49,755 bases of DNA from Acetivibrio cellulolyticus CD2 (GCF_000179595.2 NZ_JH556652.1:19392-69146); one strand, 5' to 3'; shown: positions 17,929 through 26,658, counted from the first letter of the stretch. Numbers and translations are program-made. The notes: generated by a model not told the origin, from the sequence alone.

Positions 17929-19683
17929 TATTTCGAAGGATTTAGTGTCTGTTTGAGTTTTATCTGCATATGTTATCGTTGCATCAGCTCCTGAAGCAAT
18001 ATTATATTGGATTGATTTAAGGATCTTTCCTTTTGAGGTACATGTAAGATTAATTTTGGCTGTAGGTTTAGGATCATTTACAGCAACCCAACCGTAATCA
18101 TCAACCTTCACATCTTTTGTACCAATTGCTCCCCAATTACCATCTTTGTCATAACCATATATAGTTTTGGTTACTGTGTGATGACCTATTACCTTCCACT
18201 CCTGGTGTGTTGTTTGATTCCAGTTATAAGATACAACTACCTTGTATTTTCGAGCATTCTTTACAGCAGTGTCCAGAGTTGACCAATTTATAGTTTTACT
18301 AAATGTAATGCCTGGATATGAATTGCGATCAATTTTACCAAGGTCAAATAATTGCCCGAATGTATAATCCTCTTCTATAAATTTGTTCTTAAAAGTATCA
18401 ACTTTCCATTGCGGATGATAACTAAATTTATCTAAACCATCACTCTTAACTATTTTTACTTCTAATTCTCCTGATGTCGAAGTTGTTGGTGTCGATACTG
18501 GAAGTACTTGTGTTGTTGCGGTAGCAATACTGGAGGCTCCATTCTCATCTACAACCATATAGCAGAATGTGTATGTCCCCAGCGCGGATGCAACTACAGT
18601 GCCTGATACTATATTAAGCCCTGGGATATCTAAATCTATATTTCCAGCTTTGTAAAATACATTACTATCGATAGTTTGTTTTTCGGCACTTGAAGATGGT
18701 ATAAAACCAGTAATTCCGTCTTCGGGACTTACAGCAAAATAGTGAGTCATTTTATCATTGTCTTTATCTTCGCCCTGAGCTCTAATCTGGATCGACTCTC
18801 CAACATTAACTTTATCAGGTACCCAAATAGATGCTGTTGGAGCATTGTTATCGGAAAAAATAAATGGTGCTAATGGTATAGTAAGATAATTGCAATATGA
18901 ACCCTCCTGTCGCCAGACCCGACCTATTCCCCAAGAGAAGTTTGTCGGTGGTTGTATAATGTGTACGTAATTTTCCCAAGGTATATCTAAGAAATCACCG
19001 CTTAACTTTGTGTTTGAAGGATATTTTGAGGGTGTTTGTATATCCCGGATAACTTCGTATATATCCTTTTGTTCCAGGACCGACGGATCTAGGCATAATC
19101 CGTAGCATATTCCCATTCCATAGATAATGCTATTTCTGTAGTAGCTAGAAGGTTTGCTTAGATTTTTAACTAAATAAGCTTTATCAAAACGAAAATCCTT
19201 TTGGCATAACTCATATAAAGTTTTTTTACTTGCACTCTCCAAAAGAACACTTTTCCAGGGGTATTCAATCCAGTTTCTTTCGTCGTATTTCGTAGATAAT
19301 TTTGTGTCATCCGGAAAAAACATATTAGGGTATTCCTCATCCATCATTGTATAGCCTAAATATCTATGTCTTATTCCGCCGGCAATAGATTTTTTATCAC
19401 CAAAAGGTTCTCCATAGACAAACAGATATAGAGGATTTTTTGTATCTGTCATATTTCCCCACCATTTTCCAAGTGCCATTTCTGGATTAATATTCTTTGC
19501 TGACCTGTTTTCTGTTTCAAAATAATTTTCTATTCCAAACTCACTATTTAAATAATCATTTGCTGCTTTTAATAGTTCTTGAGTATTCGTATAAATAGGT
19601 ATCTTATTAACCTCACCTAGAACAATGGACGGAATACTAAAAGATATTAAAATGATAAGCAAACCTACTATTTTTTCTTTCAT
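17890..19683 (-). pseudogene. Large secreted protein of the tad cluster, interrupted by the transposon
   Basis: About 597 codons from an ATG at 19683 (GGGGTG upstream). It has a clear signal peptide (KIVGLLIILISF... ending near VLG), then a large Cys-poor domain rich in Tyr, Trp and Pro, and a cadherin/Ig-like stretch near NAPTASIWVPDKVNVGESI. The last 12 residues (GVVGASVSPGAK) come from the transposon repeat, so the natural C-terminus is lost; its probable remnant is at 11420-11533. The protein may be an exported component or surface adhesin of the Tad-like machine. The truncated protein may still be made. Confidence 0.75.
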
Positions 19684-19711
19684 TTTATTGCTCACCCCTT
19701 CATATTTTTGC

Positions 19712-19753
19712 AAAATAAAAAATCCGAGGTTTTTCCTTCGGATTTTTTATTTT
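19712..19753 (-). terminator. Bidirectional-looking terminator
   Basis: A 16-bp perfect stem (AAAATAAAAAATCCGA pairing with its complement) around a 10-nt loop, A-rich on one side and T-rich on the other. It follows the stalk-domain gene at 19763-20521 and precedes the ATG at 19683, so that gene and the tad cluster are probably separate transcripts. Confidence 0.85.
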
Positions 19754-19762
19754 AGAATTTAT

Positions 19763-20521
19763 TTATTTTTTTAATGCTGAAATAGATATTATAGGATTGC
19801 CTGCTCCTGAGGAAGAACCCACCATGTATTTACCATCTTCTGTATCAAATGACTTAAACTTAAGCTCATAATCTCTAACCGTCTTTTTCTTGACATGTTC
19901 TAATACTTGGTTAACAAGTGTTTCACTAAATTTACTTGATAAAACTGTCTTTAAGTCAGAATACTGTTTTTCTAGAGCGTATTCACTTTCAACGTCTAGA
20001 TCAAAGCAAACCATGTCACCAGTATCATCACCTATATATACGCTTATAGAACAATCCTTTGGAACTATGAATCCACTTTTTTCGTAAACTTCAGTTTTTA
20101 TATCAACAGTTCTTGTTGCCTGTATCCAATTAACTGATGAGCCTAAAGCTTCTGATACAAATCGAAGAGGTACGAAAGTTCTGTCCTGTACTATTATTGC
20201 AGCTGCATCAAACGTAACTTCAGCACTATTAACAACAGCCTTTTTATATCCGATCACTAATGTTATGGTTTTATTCCCCTTTTTTATAAGAACTGTTTTT
20301 GCATTTGCCACCCATTGAACATCAGCACCCATTGATTCTGCCACAAATCTTATTGGTATCATTGTTCTGCTAGTATCAGGTTGTATAAATGGTTTTGCAT
20401 CCGGAAATGCTACTTGGCTGCCATCTACCTTCACTGTAATATTATCACTTGTTGCCCATGTGTTTACTGAAAACATGGCAAGAATCAATGATATAAGCAT
20501 AATAAAAGATAGCTTTCTCAT
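19763..20521 (-). CDS. Secreted protein with two copper-amine-oxidase-like stalk domains
   Basis: 252 residues, ATG with AAAAGGAAGG. A signal peptide ends near WATSD. The region to about residue 125 has the stalk (copper amine oxidase N-terminal-like) pattern: DGSQVAFPDAKPFI, RTMIPIRFVAESMGADVQW, then RTFVPLRFVSEALGSSVNW. These domains lack catalysis and are common surface or cell wall attachment modules in Clostridia. The C-terminal ~100 residues are unrecognised and contain a DDTGD acidic stretch. It lies upstream of the interrupted secreted protein. Confidence 0.8.
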   Translation of the reverse strand: MRKLSFIMLISLILAMFSVNTWATSDNITVKVDGSQVAFPDAKPFIQPDTSRTMIPIRFVAESMGADVQWVANAKTVLIKKGNKTITLVIGYKKAVVNSAEVTFDAAAIIVQDRTFVPLRFVSEALGSSVNWIQATRTVDIKTEVYEKSGFIVPKDCSISVYIGDDTGDMVCFDLDVESEYALEKQYSDLKTVLSSKFSETLVNQVLEHVKKKTVRDYELKFKSFDTEDGKYMVGSSSGAGNPIISISALKK

Positions 20522-20566
20522 ATTAACACCTTCCTTTTAATTATTTTTGAACTTATATGTTAGAAT

Positions 20567-20701
20567 TTAGTCATTAGAAGCATCATGCAATACTTCGATA
20601 TTTAAAACTAATGGATTATCAAGCCATTGTTCATATTGTTCTTCGGTCAGTTCCATTACCTTATTTTCAGTCCAACCGGCACACAAAGCCCTAGCTCTCA
20701 T
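20567..20701 (-). CDS. Small acidic protein (44 aa), unknown
   Basis: 44 residues, ATG 9-10 bases after GGAGGGGG. The sequence starts MRARALCAGWTENKVMELTE and contains EEQYEQWLDNP. No membrane segment or metal motif beyond one Cys. It lies 45 bases upstream of the stalk-domain gene on the same strand and may be in its transcript. Short length keeps confidence moderate. Confidence 0.55.
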   Translation of the reverse strand: MRARALCAGWTENKVMELTEEQYEQWLDNPLVLNIEVLHDASND

Positions 20702-20793
20702 TTATATATACCCCCTCCGAAACTTCAACTAAAATACTTCTAAACTATTTTCCATAAAATTCATTCTCCGCATAAGTATTATATCTTAAAATG

Positions 20794-21531
20794 TCATAAT
20801 AATGCAAATACCAATACAACAATTGCTATACTCGAAATTACTTTTTCTAAGGAGCTTCCGGTTGTAATGGTAATAGGAAATGATATTTTCTTTTGTTTAG
20901 GAAACAGTAGCATTACTCCCTGCTCTGTAAACATATCTGCTATAACATGGCTTAGCATACCAAAGCAGAAATAAATCGAATAGTCGGCTATCTTATAATA
21001 GCTAAAGAGATATTTTAGTAAAGCAAATGTTACAACCACTGCCATAATTGAATGTGAATACCCTCGATGCGGAGAAAAAATTAAAGCACCTAATAACAAA
21101 CCTACTAGGATAATTGGTGGCTGGTTATAAGCAATACCTATGATAGTAGTAACTATTGCAACTGTTATTGTTGCTATTTTTCTTATTATGCTGTAAATTT
21201 CTTGAGAAACTCTTGTTATAGACATTGCAGACAATATAATACTTCCCACAAAAATAGCTAAATACTTTGTGTTGTAGAAATATATAGAACCTGCAACACC
21301 AGCTACTATAAAAAGTAGCATTAAGAATTTGCGTATATATTTAAACTTTACAGGAGTAAGTGCATTGGATATCGTGGATGAGCCTGTATCAATATCACAT
21401 ATTAAAACACCAGCATAAACAAACACAAACGGCATTAATGTCTTTGGCTCTGCAAAGTCGCTATAATGTATATTGGATAATATTAAGCCTGCTGAGGAAA
21501 GAGCTATTAGTGTATGTGTCGTTCCTTTCAT
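20794..21531 (-). CDS. YdjM-like membrane-bound hydrolase (DUF457)
   Basis: 245 residues, ATG with GGTGGTG. N-terminal MKGTTHTLIALSSAG carries a conserved-type His; later CDIDTGSS and HRGYSHS supply the Asp and His residues of the YdjM family of metal-dependent membrane hydrolases. At least six hydrophobic helices are seen. Family members in other bacteria are often under LexA (damage) control, but no LexA box was found by eye here. Its mRNA leader would contain the structured RNA at 21563-21896. Confidence 0.8.
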   Translation of the reverse strand: MKGTTHTLIALSSAGLILSNIHYSDFAEPKTLMPFVFVYAGVLICDIDTGSSTISNALTPVKFKYIRKFLMLLFIVAGVAGSIYFYNTKYLAIFVGSIILSAMSITRVSQEIYSIIRKIATITVAIVTTIIGIAYNQPPIILVGLLLGALIFSPHRGYSHSIMAVVVTFALLKYLFSYYKIADYSIYFCFGMLSHVIADMFTEQGVMLLFPKQKKISFPITITTGSSLEKVISSIAIVVLVFALL

Positions 21532-21562
21532 CTGATCACCACCTTATCTATATATTCTCAAA

Positions 21563-21896
21563 TAACCGGTTAAACTGGAGGGGGATTATTTCCCCCCATG
21601 CCGGGCTTCACGGCATTACCCTTTGCCCGATTATTATTTTCGCTTTAAAAATCTTTGCCTATCAGTTCCCGCAGAGCCATCTGCCAATGCAGTTATCTCT
21701 CCAGTTTTGTAAGCTCGGTTATACCTTATTTAATTGCTGTGATCGCAGAATGCATATCTATACAGCACACTTACGGTATGACTTCGGCAGCTATATTACA
21801 CATTCATATACTTTCGAATTATCCAGCTACAATACCTCACATACTCACTCAACTTCAAGCCCCTTTGCTGTTGGTATCTGCCAAATTAACCGGTTA
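21563..21896 (-). ncRNA. Candidate large structured RNA (leader of the YdjM-like gene or independent RNA)
   Basis: A 334-nt GC-richer block without a convincing ORF in an AT-rich region. The ends pair as an 11-bp stem (TAACCGGTTAA at 21563-21573 with 21886-21896). Read on the minus strand, a second long-range stem pairs AAACTGGAG (21699-21707) with CTCCAGTTT (21572-21580), and nested hairpins include ATGCCG/CGGCAT, GGGGGGA/TCCCCC, GTAAG/CTTAC enclosing GCTGT/ACAGC, and GCAGA/TCTGC. A UUCGAAAG segment is also seen. The 3' end lies about 20 bases before the YdjM-like ribosome site, so the RNA probably forms its mRNA leader. I cannot match it to a named class. It does not look like RNase P, tmRNA or a group II intron. 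Confidence 0.6.
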
Positions 21897-21979
21897 TATA
21901 TTTCAGTGATATATTATGTTCTCAAGGTGCATCATGAGCTATACTAGGTCTTGTAAATCTGGAAATATAGCCCATTATA

Positions 21980-22008
21980 TTGTAAAAGTTCAATGTTTAA
22001 CGTATAAT
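21980..22008 (+). promoter_or_regulatory. Promoter of the small RNA candidate
   Basis: TTGTAA at 21980 and TATAAT at 22003 with a 17-bp spacer, near the housekeeping consensus. No ORF follows; a structured segment and a terminator do. Confidence 0.6.
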
Positions 22009-22014
22009 TAAATT

Positions 22015-22151
22015 AGGTAATAGGAAAGCGAAGCTACTTATTCATACTTTTATGAAAAGTGCTGTCAATATACCTTCCGAGTATGTCGGATATCGCTTTA
22101 ATGTGTAAAGTTTTTCTCAAATACTCACTGTCGCAACCAGTGAGTATTTTT
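22015..22151 (+). ncRNA. Candidate small RNA with three-way-junction-like fold
   Basis: About 135 nt between a good promoter and a strong intrinsic terminator (ATACTCACTG/CAGTGAGTAT at 22121-22147 followed by T's). A closing stem AAAGCGA/TCGCTTT (22025-22031 with 22093-22099) encloses two hairpins (TTCAT/ATGAA and CCGA/TCGG). No ORF with a ribosome site is present and the next gene is convergent. It could be a stand-alone regulatory RNA; it does not match riboswitch motifs I know. Confidence 0.55.
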
Positions 22152-22168
22152 CATTTCAAGCTTATAAA

Positions 22169-22363
22169 TTAATTTTCACTAATAAGTTCGGTGATAGCAA
22201 CGCCTAATGCTCTAGACAATTTTTCAGCTGTTTCTAGCGAAGGTCTTTTTTTACCTGTTTCTAGTTCAGATATAAAACCATAGCTAACGTTACTTATCTT
22301 TGATAATTCATGCTGGGATATATTTCTTTGTTTTCGTAATTGTTTAAGTTTTTCACCGAACAT
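22169..22363 (-). CDS. Xre-family regulator (64 aa)
   Basis: 64 residues from the ATG at 22363 (GGGAGTG upstream). It is almost only a helix-turn-helix: LKQLRKQRNISQHELSKIS, then YGFISELETGKKRPS. Such single-domain Xre proteins repress their own and neighbouring promoters. It is divergent from the second Xre gene at 22563, with three palindromic sites between them. Confidence 0.88.
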   Translation of the reverse strand: MFGEKLKQLRKQRNISQHELSKISNVSYGFISELETGKKRPSLETAEKLSRALGVAITELISEN

Positions 22364-22398
22364 CTTTTCCACTCCCTTATTTTTCTAATACAAATTAT

Positions 22399-22549
22399 AC
22401 TCTCTATAAAGAGCATTTAAAATATCTGTTTAACTCTCCATAGAGATTTCATGGCAGACTATCTTATGTTTTCTTGTTGTAGCTCTTTTTTCTATTGATT
22501 TAATACGTTTTAGTATCTATAATTATAAATAAAACTCTCTATAGAGAAT
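22399..22549. promoter_or_regulatory. Three palindromic operators between divergent Xre genes
   Basis: Near-identical 16-bp sites of the form ACTCTCYATAGAGA at 22399-22414, 22433-22448 and 22534-22549. The third lies just before the ribosome site of the plus-strand Xre gene. Spacing suggests cooperative repression of both divergent promoters by one or both Xre proteins. Confidence 0.8.
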
Positions 22550-22562
22550 TAGAAGGTTAACT

Positions 22563-22874
22563 ATGAATAATATTGACTTAGGAAAACGTATAAAAGAGCT
22601 AAGAAAACAATCTGGTTTATCTACAACAAAATTATCAAATTTAACAGGTATTTCATCAGGATATATAAGCGAACTCGAAAATAATTTAAAGTCTCCCTCA
22701 GCTGAGATACTATTAAAAATTATTGATGCCTTAAATATAACTGTTGCTAGCTTTTTTTATGAATTTCCTTCTGAACCTTTATCTAGTGATCTAAAAGAAC
22801 TTGTCACTGCAGCCAAGGATTTAAGTTCAGAAAATCTTGAACTTATCTTAAAATTAATTAAAAAATTGAAATAA
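22563..22874 (+). CDS. Xre-family regulator with C-terminal extension (103 aa)
   Basis: 103 residues, ATG after AGAAGG. Residues 1-65 are an Xre helix-turn-helix (IKELRKQSGLSTTKLSNLT and SSGYISELENNLKSPS). The C-terminal ~35 residues are helical and may dimerise. The operator at 22534-22549 overlaps its promoter and leader. It resembles immunity-type or SinR-like repressors by size and layout. Confidence 0.85.
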   Translation: MNNIDLGKRIKELRKQSGLSTTKLSNLTGISSGYISELENNLKSPSAEILLKIIDALNITVASFFYEFPSEPLSSDLKELVTAAKDLSSENLELILKLIKKLK

Positions 22875-22879
22875 ACTTC

Positions 22880-23065
22880 TTATTCAAAAAGGTCTTCAAC
22901 GCTTAAATTCAACACCTTTGCTACTCTTAATGCAACTTCTATTGAAGGATTCTTTAATCCATTCTCGATCAATGTATAGAAGCTTCTTGATATCTTTGAC
23001 TGTTTTGCAACCTCCTGATGTGTCAGCTTTAACTTTAACCTTGCTTCAAACATTCTGTTTCGCAT
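22880..23065 (-). CDS. Xre-family regulator (61 aa)
   Basis: 61 residues, ATG with AGGAG. Single helix-turn-helix: ARLKLKLTHQEVAKQSKIS and FYTLIENGLKNPS, typical of small Xre/YozG-type regulators. Convergent with the gene at 22563-22874, only 5 bases apart, so the two may interfere transcriptionally. Upstream it has a duplicated motif at 23135-23186 that may be an operator. Confidence 0.82.
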   Translation of the reverse strand: MRNRMFEARLKLKLTHQEVAKQSKISRSFYTLIENGLKNPSIEVALRVAKVLNLSVEDLFE

Positions 23066-23134
23066 AATATTTCTCCTTGGATACTATTGGTAACAACCTT
23101 AGAAAATCATACATTATAAAATAAATTTTGGACA

Positions 23135-23186
23135 GGACCATCTTTTTGGGCCCTCAATAATTTTAGGGACCATTTTTTTGGACCCC
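23135..23186. repeat. Duplicated GGACCAT...GGRCCC motif
   Basis: Two imperfect copies of GGACCATYTTTTTGGRCCC at 23135-23153 and 23167-23186, 32 bp apart, which is three helical turns. Such phasing fits a pair of protein binding sites. They lie between the small Xre gene at 22880 and the response regulator gene at 23262. Confidence 0.5.
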
Positions 23187-23212
23187 CCATGGGGTATATA
23201 AGAGAATTTTTG

Positions 23213-23239
23213 ACAAAAAAATAATGGCTTTTAGCCATT
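23213..23239 (-). terminator. Intrinsic terminator of the two-component operon
   Basis: On the minus strand AATGGCTAAAAGCCATT is followed by a run of seven T's, just after the response regulator stop at 23262. Confidence 0.82.
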
Positions 23240-23261
23240 CCTTTTATCGGGAATATGGGGT

Positions 23262-23879
23262 TTATAATCCCTTTCTTTTAACCTTTTGGACAGCTTCTTT
23301 GCTACTTTTTACCCCAAGCTTTGCAAGAATCTGTTTAATTTGCTTTTTCAAAGTACTCTCCGATTTATTTAGCTTTTCTTGTATTTGCTCCCTGGTATAT
23401 CCCTTCTCAATTAGCGCAAATACTTCTTTCTCAGTAAAATTCAAATCTTTTATCTGTTCTTGTTCTTTGAGTCTGGCATAGTCTTTTAGAATTACTTCGA
23501 AGGCACTCCCTGTTTTATGAGTCTTTCGTATCACATCTGGAATATCATAATAATCATCTTTAGTTATATAATTTACTGCGCCGGCTATAAACGAATCCCT
23601 GATAATATCTTCATCTTTGAATGATGTAAGCATTATAATTTTAACCGTTTTGCCCTCAAGGATCTCCTGAGCTGCCAATATTCCATCACACTTGTTTTCT
23701 TGCAAGTTTATATCCATAATTATTATATCCACATCAGTATCCTTACTTAACAAAACAGCCTCCGTTCTGCTCATAGCTGTAAACACTATTACAAAATCAT
23801 CTTGTTTGCCCAGGTAACTTACTAGTCCCTGAAGCCATTTGATATCATCTTCGATAATAGCTATTTTTATTTTGTCCAT
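23262..23879 (-). CDS. Response regulator, receiver plus LuxR/NarL-like HTH
   Basis: 205 residues. The receiver has the acidic pair at 11-12, the phosphorylated Asp at 56 (IIIMDIN), Thr85 and Lys107. The C-terminal part reads LNFTEKEVFALIEKGYTREQIQEKLN, a LuxR-type helix-turn-helix of about 60 residues. The start codon overlaps the stop of the kinase gene, so the pair is translationally coupled. It is probably phosphorylated by that kinase. Target promoters are not visible with certainty; the duplicated motif at 23135-23186 is a candidate. Confidence 0.9.
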   Translation of the reverse strand: MDKIKIAIIEDDIKWLQGLVSYLGKQDDFVIVFTAMSRTEAVLLSKDTDVDIIIMDINLQENKCDGILAAQEILEGKTVKIIMLTSFKDEDIIRDSFIAGAVNYITKDDYYDIPDVIRKTHKTGSAFEVILKDYARLKEQEQIKDLNFTEKEVFALIEKGYTREQIQEKLNKSESTLKKQIKQILAKLGVKSSKEAVQKVKRKGL

Positions 23880-25300
23880 TATATCACCTCCGCGATGCCA
23901 GGAGATAAAATAACTTTCTGATCAGGAAATCCAATAAGTACTCTTGTACCCACTCCCTCACCACTCTGTATATCCAAGGTTCCTCCATGCTTCGTAATAA
24001 CATTATAACAGTAAGATAAACCTAATCCAAAGTTAAGGGTATGTTTTTTAGTTGTAAAAAACGGCTCAAAAATATGAGATAAGTCTTCCTTGGATATTCC
24101 ATGCCCATTATCTGTTATTGATAAACAAAGTTCTTTTTTTCCCTTAAAACAGTCAATTTTTAGTTCTCCAATACCTGGCTCTATTGCCTCTATAGCATTT
24201 TTAAAAATATTATTAAGTACTTCAATAAAATGTACTTCATCACACTTTATAATAACATCATTCAAATGACACATAAATATTTTAACATCTTTCCTGTCTG
24301 CAATTGGCTTGATTACATCAATGGAACTCTTTACAATAACCCCTAAGTTATTTTCTTTCTCGTCAATAATTATGTCTTCCATTTGCTCACGGATCCTTTT
24401 GACCATTTCGTGTAAATGGGTTGCTGCGCTCGATATTATTTCAAGGTTTTTATTGACATCATCAATATCGATATTCTCTTTATTAATTGACATTTTAGCA
24501 TTATCGCAGCAAATAGAGATTACATTAACCTCATTTTTTATCGTATGATTCAATATTCTGGTTCCGGATGTAATAGCTTTTATCGTGCTATCCAAGCGCA
24601 GCTTTTCAAACTTTAGTTTAACTCCCATAACACCATAATTTGCTGCGAAATACAGGAAGCCTAAGAACTGTATCGGCATTAGTATAATAAAGAATCTCCA
24701 TGCATTATCTATTCCTAGAGCTCTCGCAATCACATTTGCCACAGCCGCATAACTAATAAGAGGAGCCGCCACTAATGTAGTTAGCAGTTTATACTTTTTT
24801 ACTGGAGGAGATTTTTCTTTAACGTAGGAGTAAATAAGGAAAAAAGCACCTACAAACATATAAGGAGCCGCCCATATTGACAAATACCTGAAATGCATCA
24901 TAACCTCATGCGGACTTCTCAAGTAATTGCTTTCGACAGGCAGTAATATCCAACTTAGCAGTGACGGTATAGCTAGCAATAAGTAAAGTTGAATCTTACG
25001 GTTCTTGGGTACTATATTCGCAAAGCTCAAACCGTACATAAGTATAAAATAAGGACCTATATTATGGCCTATATTTGTCATAATAGCATCCGTAGTCCAC
25101 ATTATCTTTATTACGCTATCTGAAATATGATAATTATTCACTAAAAATTCTATTATATTTTCGTGCCAAAAGGTCGAGAACGTAGCAAGACCTGTTACGA
25201 AAGTAACTGCTGCGCACCATCTCGTAGATTCTGTTTTGTAGTCTTTTACAATGATGATTGTCCCTAGTAGCCATAAAAGCAAAGCGACTATTATAATCAC
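23879..25300 (-). CDS. Sensor histidine kinase with multi-spanning N-terminus
   Basis: 473 residues. About seven hydrophobic helices occupy residues 1-225, then a dimerisation region with His in LNHTIKNEVNVIS (about residue 250) and an ATPase domain with N box EVLNNIFKNAIEAIE, G1 SITDNGHGIS, F box EPFFTTKK and G2 GLGLSYC. The membrane sensor resembles 7TM sensor kinases that detect membrane-borne or small hydrophobic signals. The start overlaps the hydrolase gene by 4 bases (ATGA type). All kinase motifs are intact. Confidence 0.9.
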   Translation of the reverse strand: MIIIVALLLWLLGTIIIVKDYKTESTRWCAAVTFVTGLATFSTFWHENIIEFLVNNYHISDSVIKIMWTTDAIMTNIGHNIGPYFILMYGLSFANIVPKNRKIQLYLLLAIPSLLSWILLPVESNYLRSPHEVMMHFRYLSIWAAPYMFVGAFFLIYSYVKEKSPPVKKYKLLTTLVAAPLISYAAVANVIARALGIDNAWRFFIILMPIQFLGFLYFAANYGVMGVKLKFEKLRLDSTIKAITSGTRILNHTIKNEVNVISICCDNAKMSINKENIDIDDVNKNLEIISSAATHLHEMVKRIREQMEDIIIDEKENNLGVIVKSSIDVIKPIADRKDVKIFMCHLNDVIIKCDEVHFIEVLNNIFKNAIEAIEPGIGELKIDCFKGKKELCLSITDNGHGISKEDLSHIFEPFFTTKKHTLNFGLGLSYCYNVITKHGGTLDIQSGEGVGTRVLIGFPDQKVILSPGIAEVI

Positions 25301-26253
25301 CCTTCTATCCCCCTCAAAAATTTCATTGTGTTATCTCTTATCTTTTTCTTTAGAAGTACTATCCCAGAGTGCCCGCAGTCATAAACGTACCTTTGCGGTC
25401 TCCCCCATGCCTCCCATAATTTATTTGTATCCGGAGGCAAAACATATTCATCATATCTTCCTGAAACAAGCAAGATTTTATTTTTATCGATTATTGGCTT
25501 ACTTAAGCTCGGATTAATTATTTTCCAGCAATCACTCAATTGCTCCTCATAAAATTTGTTATTTACAAAATCTCTTTTTATGTATTTACCTGAAGTCGCA
25601 TGAAATATTGTATAAGCCAAATCATTAGCATAAAACAATGATGCCAGGGCATCGACATCTTCATGCTCGCAAACAAGATTAGAAACTAACCCTCCAAGAC
25701 TAAGACCTATTATATATACAGTTTCCTTCTTAATATCTTTTATGTATCTTATTAATGCTCTTATATCGCTCACAGCTTGCTTGAATGCATTTAAAGTTCG
25801 TATTGTATTCGCTGTCAGAAAATACTCTCCATTATAGGCGGATTCTTGTGGTGCTCTTTCTAGATGATATGGCAGAACATAACTATAAGCATTGAATCCT
25901 TCCTGCATAATGCCCTCTTTAAATATATTATCGAGCTTATTTAATTTGGATCTCCAGCCGTGAATCATTATAATGTTTACCGGTTTTTTCGTATTTTTTG
26001 TGGCGTAGTAGAAAACAGCATCTTTTCCGTCACCATCAACCTGGCTCGAAAAACTTATTGTTCCATACTCATAGTTATCGCTTGAATCGCTTTTCTCAAA
26101 TTTTAATTCTGGAATATCTGGCCTAGCATAAAAGTCTATATTTACCTTCGATATCTCGCTTTTATCGTAATAAAATTGATCTTTTTTTGTATAATTTTTG
26201 TGTAAATCATACAGACCATAACGGTCTGCAATTTTTGCCATTAATTCAATCAT
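25297..26253 (-). CDS. Alpha/beta hydrolase linked to a two-component system
   Basis: 318 residues from the ATG at 26253 (GGAGG 8 bases upstream); an ATG at 26307 has no ribosome site. Oxyanion region MIHGW at 96-100, nucleophile Ser185 in GLSLGG, Asp268 in SGRYDEY and His295 in DCGHSG form a complete triad. No signal peptide, so it is cytoplasmic. The N-terminal ~90 residues are unusual for the fold. It overlaps the kinase gene by 4 bases, so it may make or destroy a lipid or ester signal sensed by the kinase; this is inference. Confidence 0.85.
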   Translation of the reverse strand: MIELMAKIADRYGLYDLHKNYTKKDQFYYDKSEISKVNIDFYARPDIPELKFEKSDSSDNYEYGTISFSSQVDGDGKDAVFYYATKNTKKPVNIIMIHGWRSKLNKLDNIFKEGIMQEGFNAYSYVLPYHLERAPQESAYNGEYFLTANTIRTLNAFKQAVSDIRALIRYIKDIKKETVYIIGLSLGGLVSNLVCEHEDVDALASLFYANDLAYTIFHATSGKYIKRDFVNNKFYEEQLSDCWKIINPSLSKPIIDKNKILLVSGRYDEYVLPPDTNKLWEAWGRPQRYVYDCGHSGIVLLKKKIRDNTMKFLRGIEG

Positions 26254-26491
26254 TACTTTTCCTCCATGATCAAAAGTCATCGTAAATCCATCTTGTCTAT
26301 AGTACAATCATATAAAATAATGTAGTGAACAACTACTTCTAACAATATTTCTCATTTAATACTAACCTTTTGATAATGCTGTGTCAATTCGACATTATTT
26401 TTGATTCTTATAACATCATAATTAAAAATGCAAGGGTGAAATCTCTAATTGATTCAAACCTTTAACTTAAAAATCCTATATTACATAAAAA

Positions 26492-26520
26492 TGGACAAAT
26501 CTCTAAAAAATTAGTATAAT
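26492..26520 (+). promoter_or_regulatory. Promoter of the small toxin-like gene
   Basis: TGGACA and TATAAT with a 17-bp spacer, giving a transcript that would run through the hairpin at 26588-26658 into the small gene at 26674. Confidence 0.65.
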
Positions 26521-26587
26521 ATAATAGTACATATTAAAAATATACCATTAAATCCTATGGTAGGGAAAGTGTGGTTTCATTTTCTTT

Positions 26588-26658
26588 GTTTTGTGACGTA
26601 CTAAGCTCTAAACTCTCTAAATGAGCAATAGAGTTTAGAGCTTAGTACGTCACAAAAC
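26588..26658 (+). repeat. Perfect 29-bp inverted repeat (13-nt loop)
   Basis: Arms 26588-26616 and 26630-26658 pair without mismatch. The last base lies 2 bases before the AGGAGG-type ribosome site of the next gene. No T-run follows, so it is not a simple terminator. It could block ribosome access when folded, protect the mRNA, or be a short mobile palindrome. Confidence 0.85.

Noticed and set aside
21360-21947. Plus-strand open frame of 195 codons across the structured RNA block
   Set aside because: It starts inside the YdjM-like gene, lacks a ribosome site, and covers the region with strong RNA pairing.
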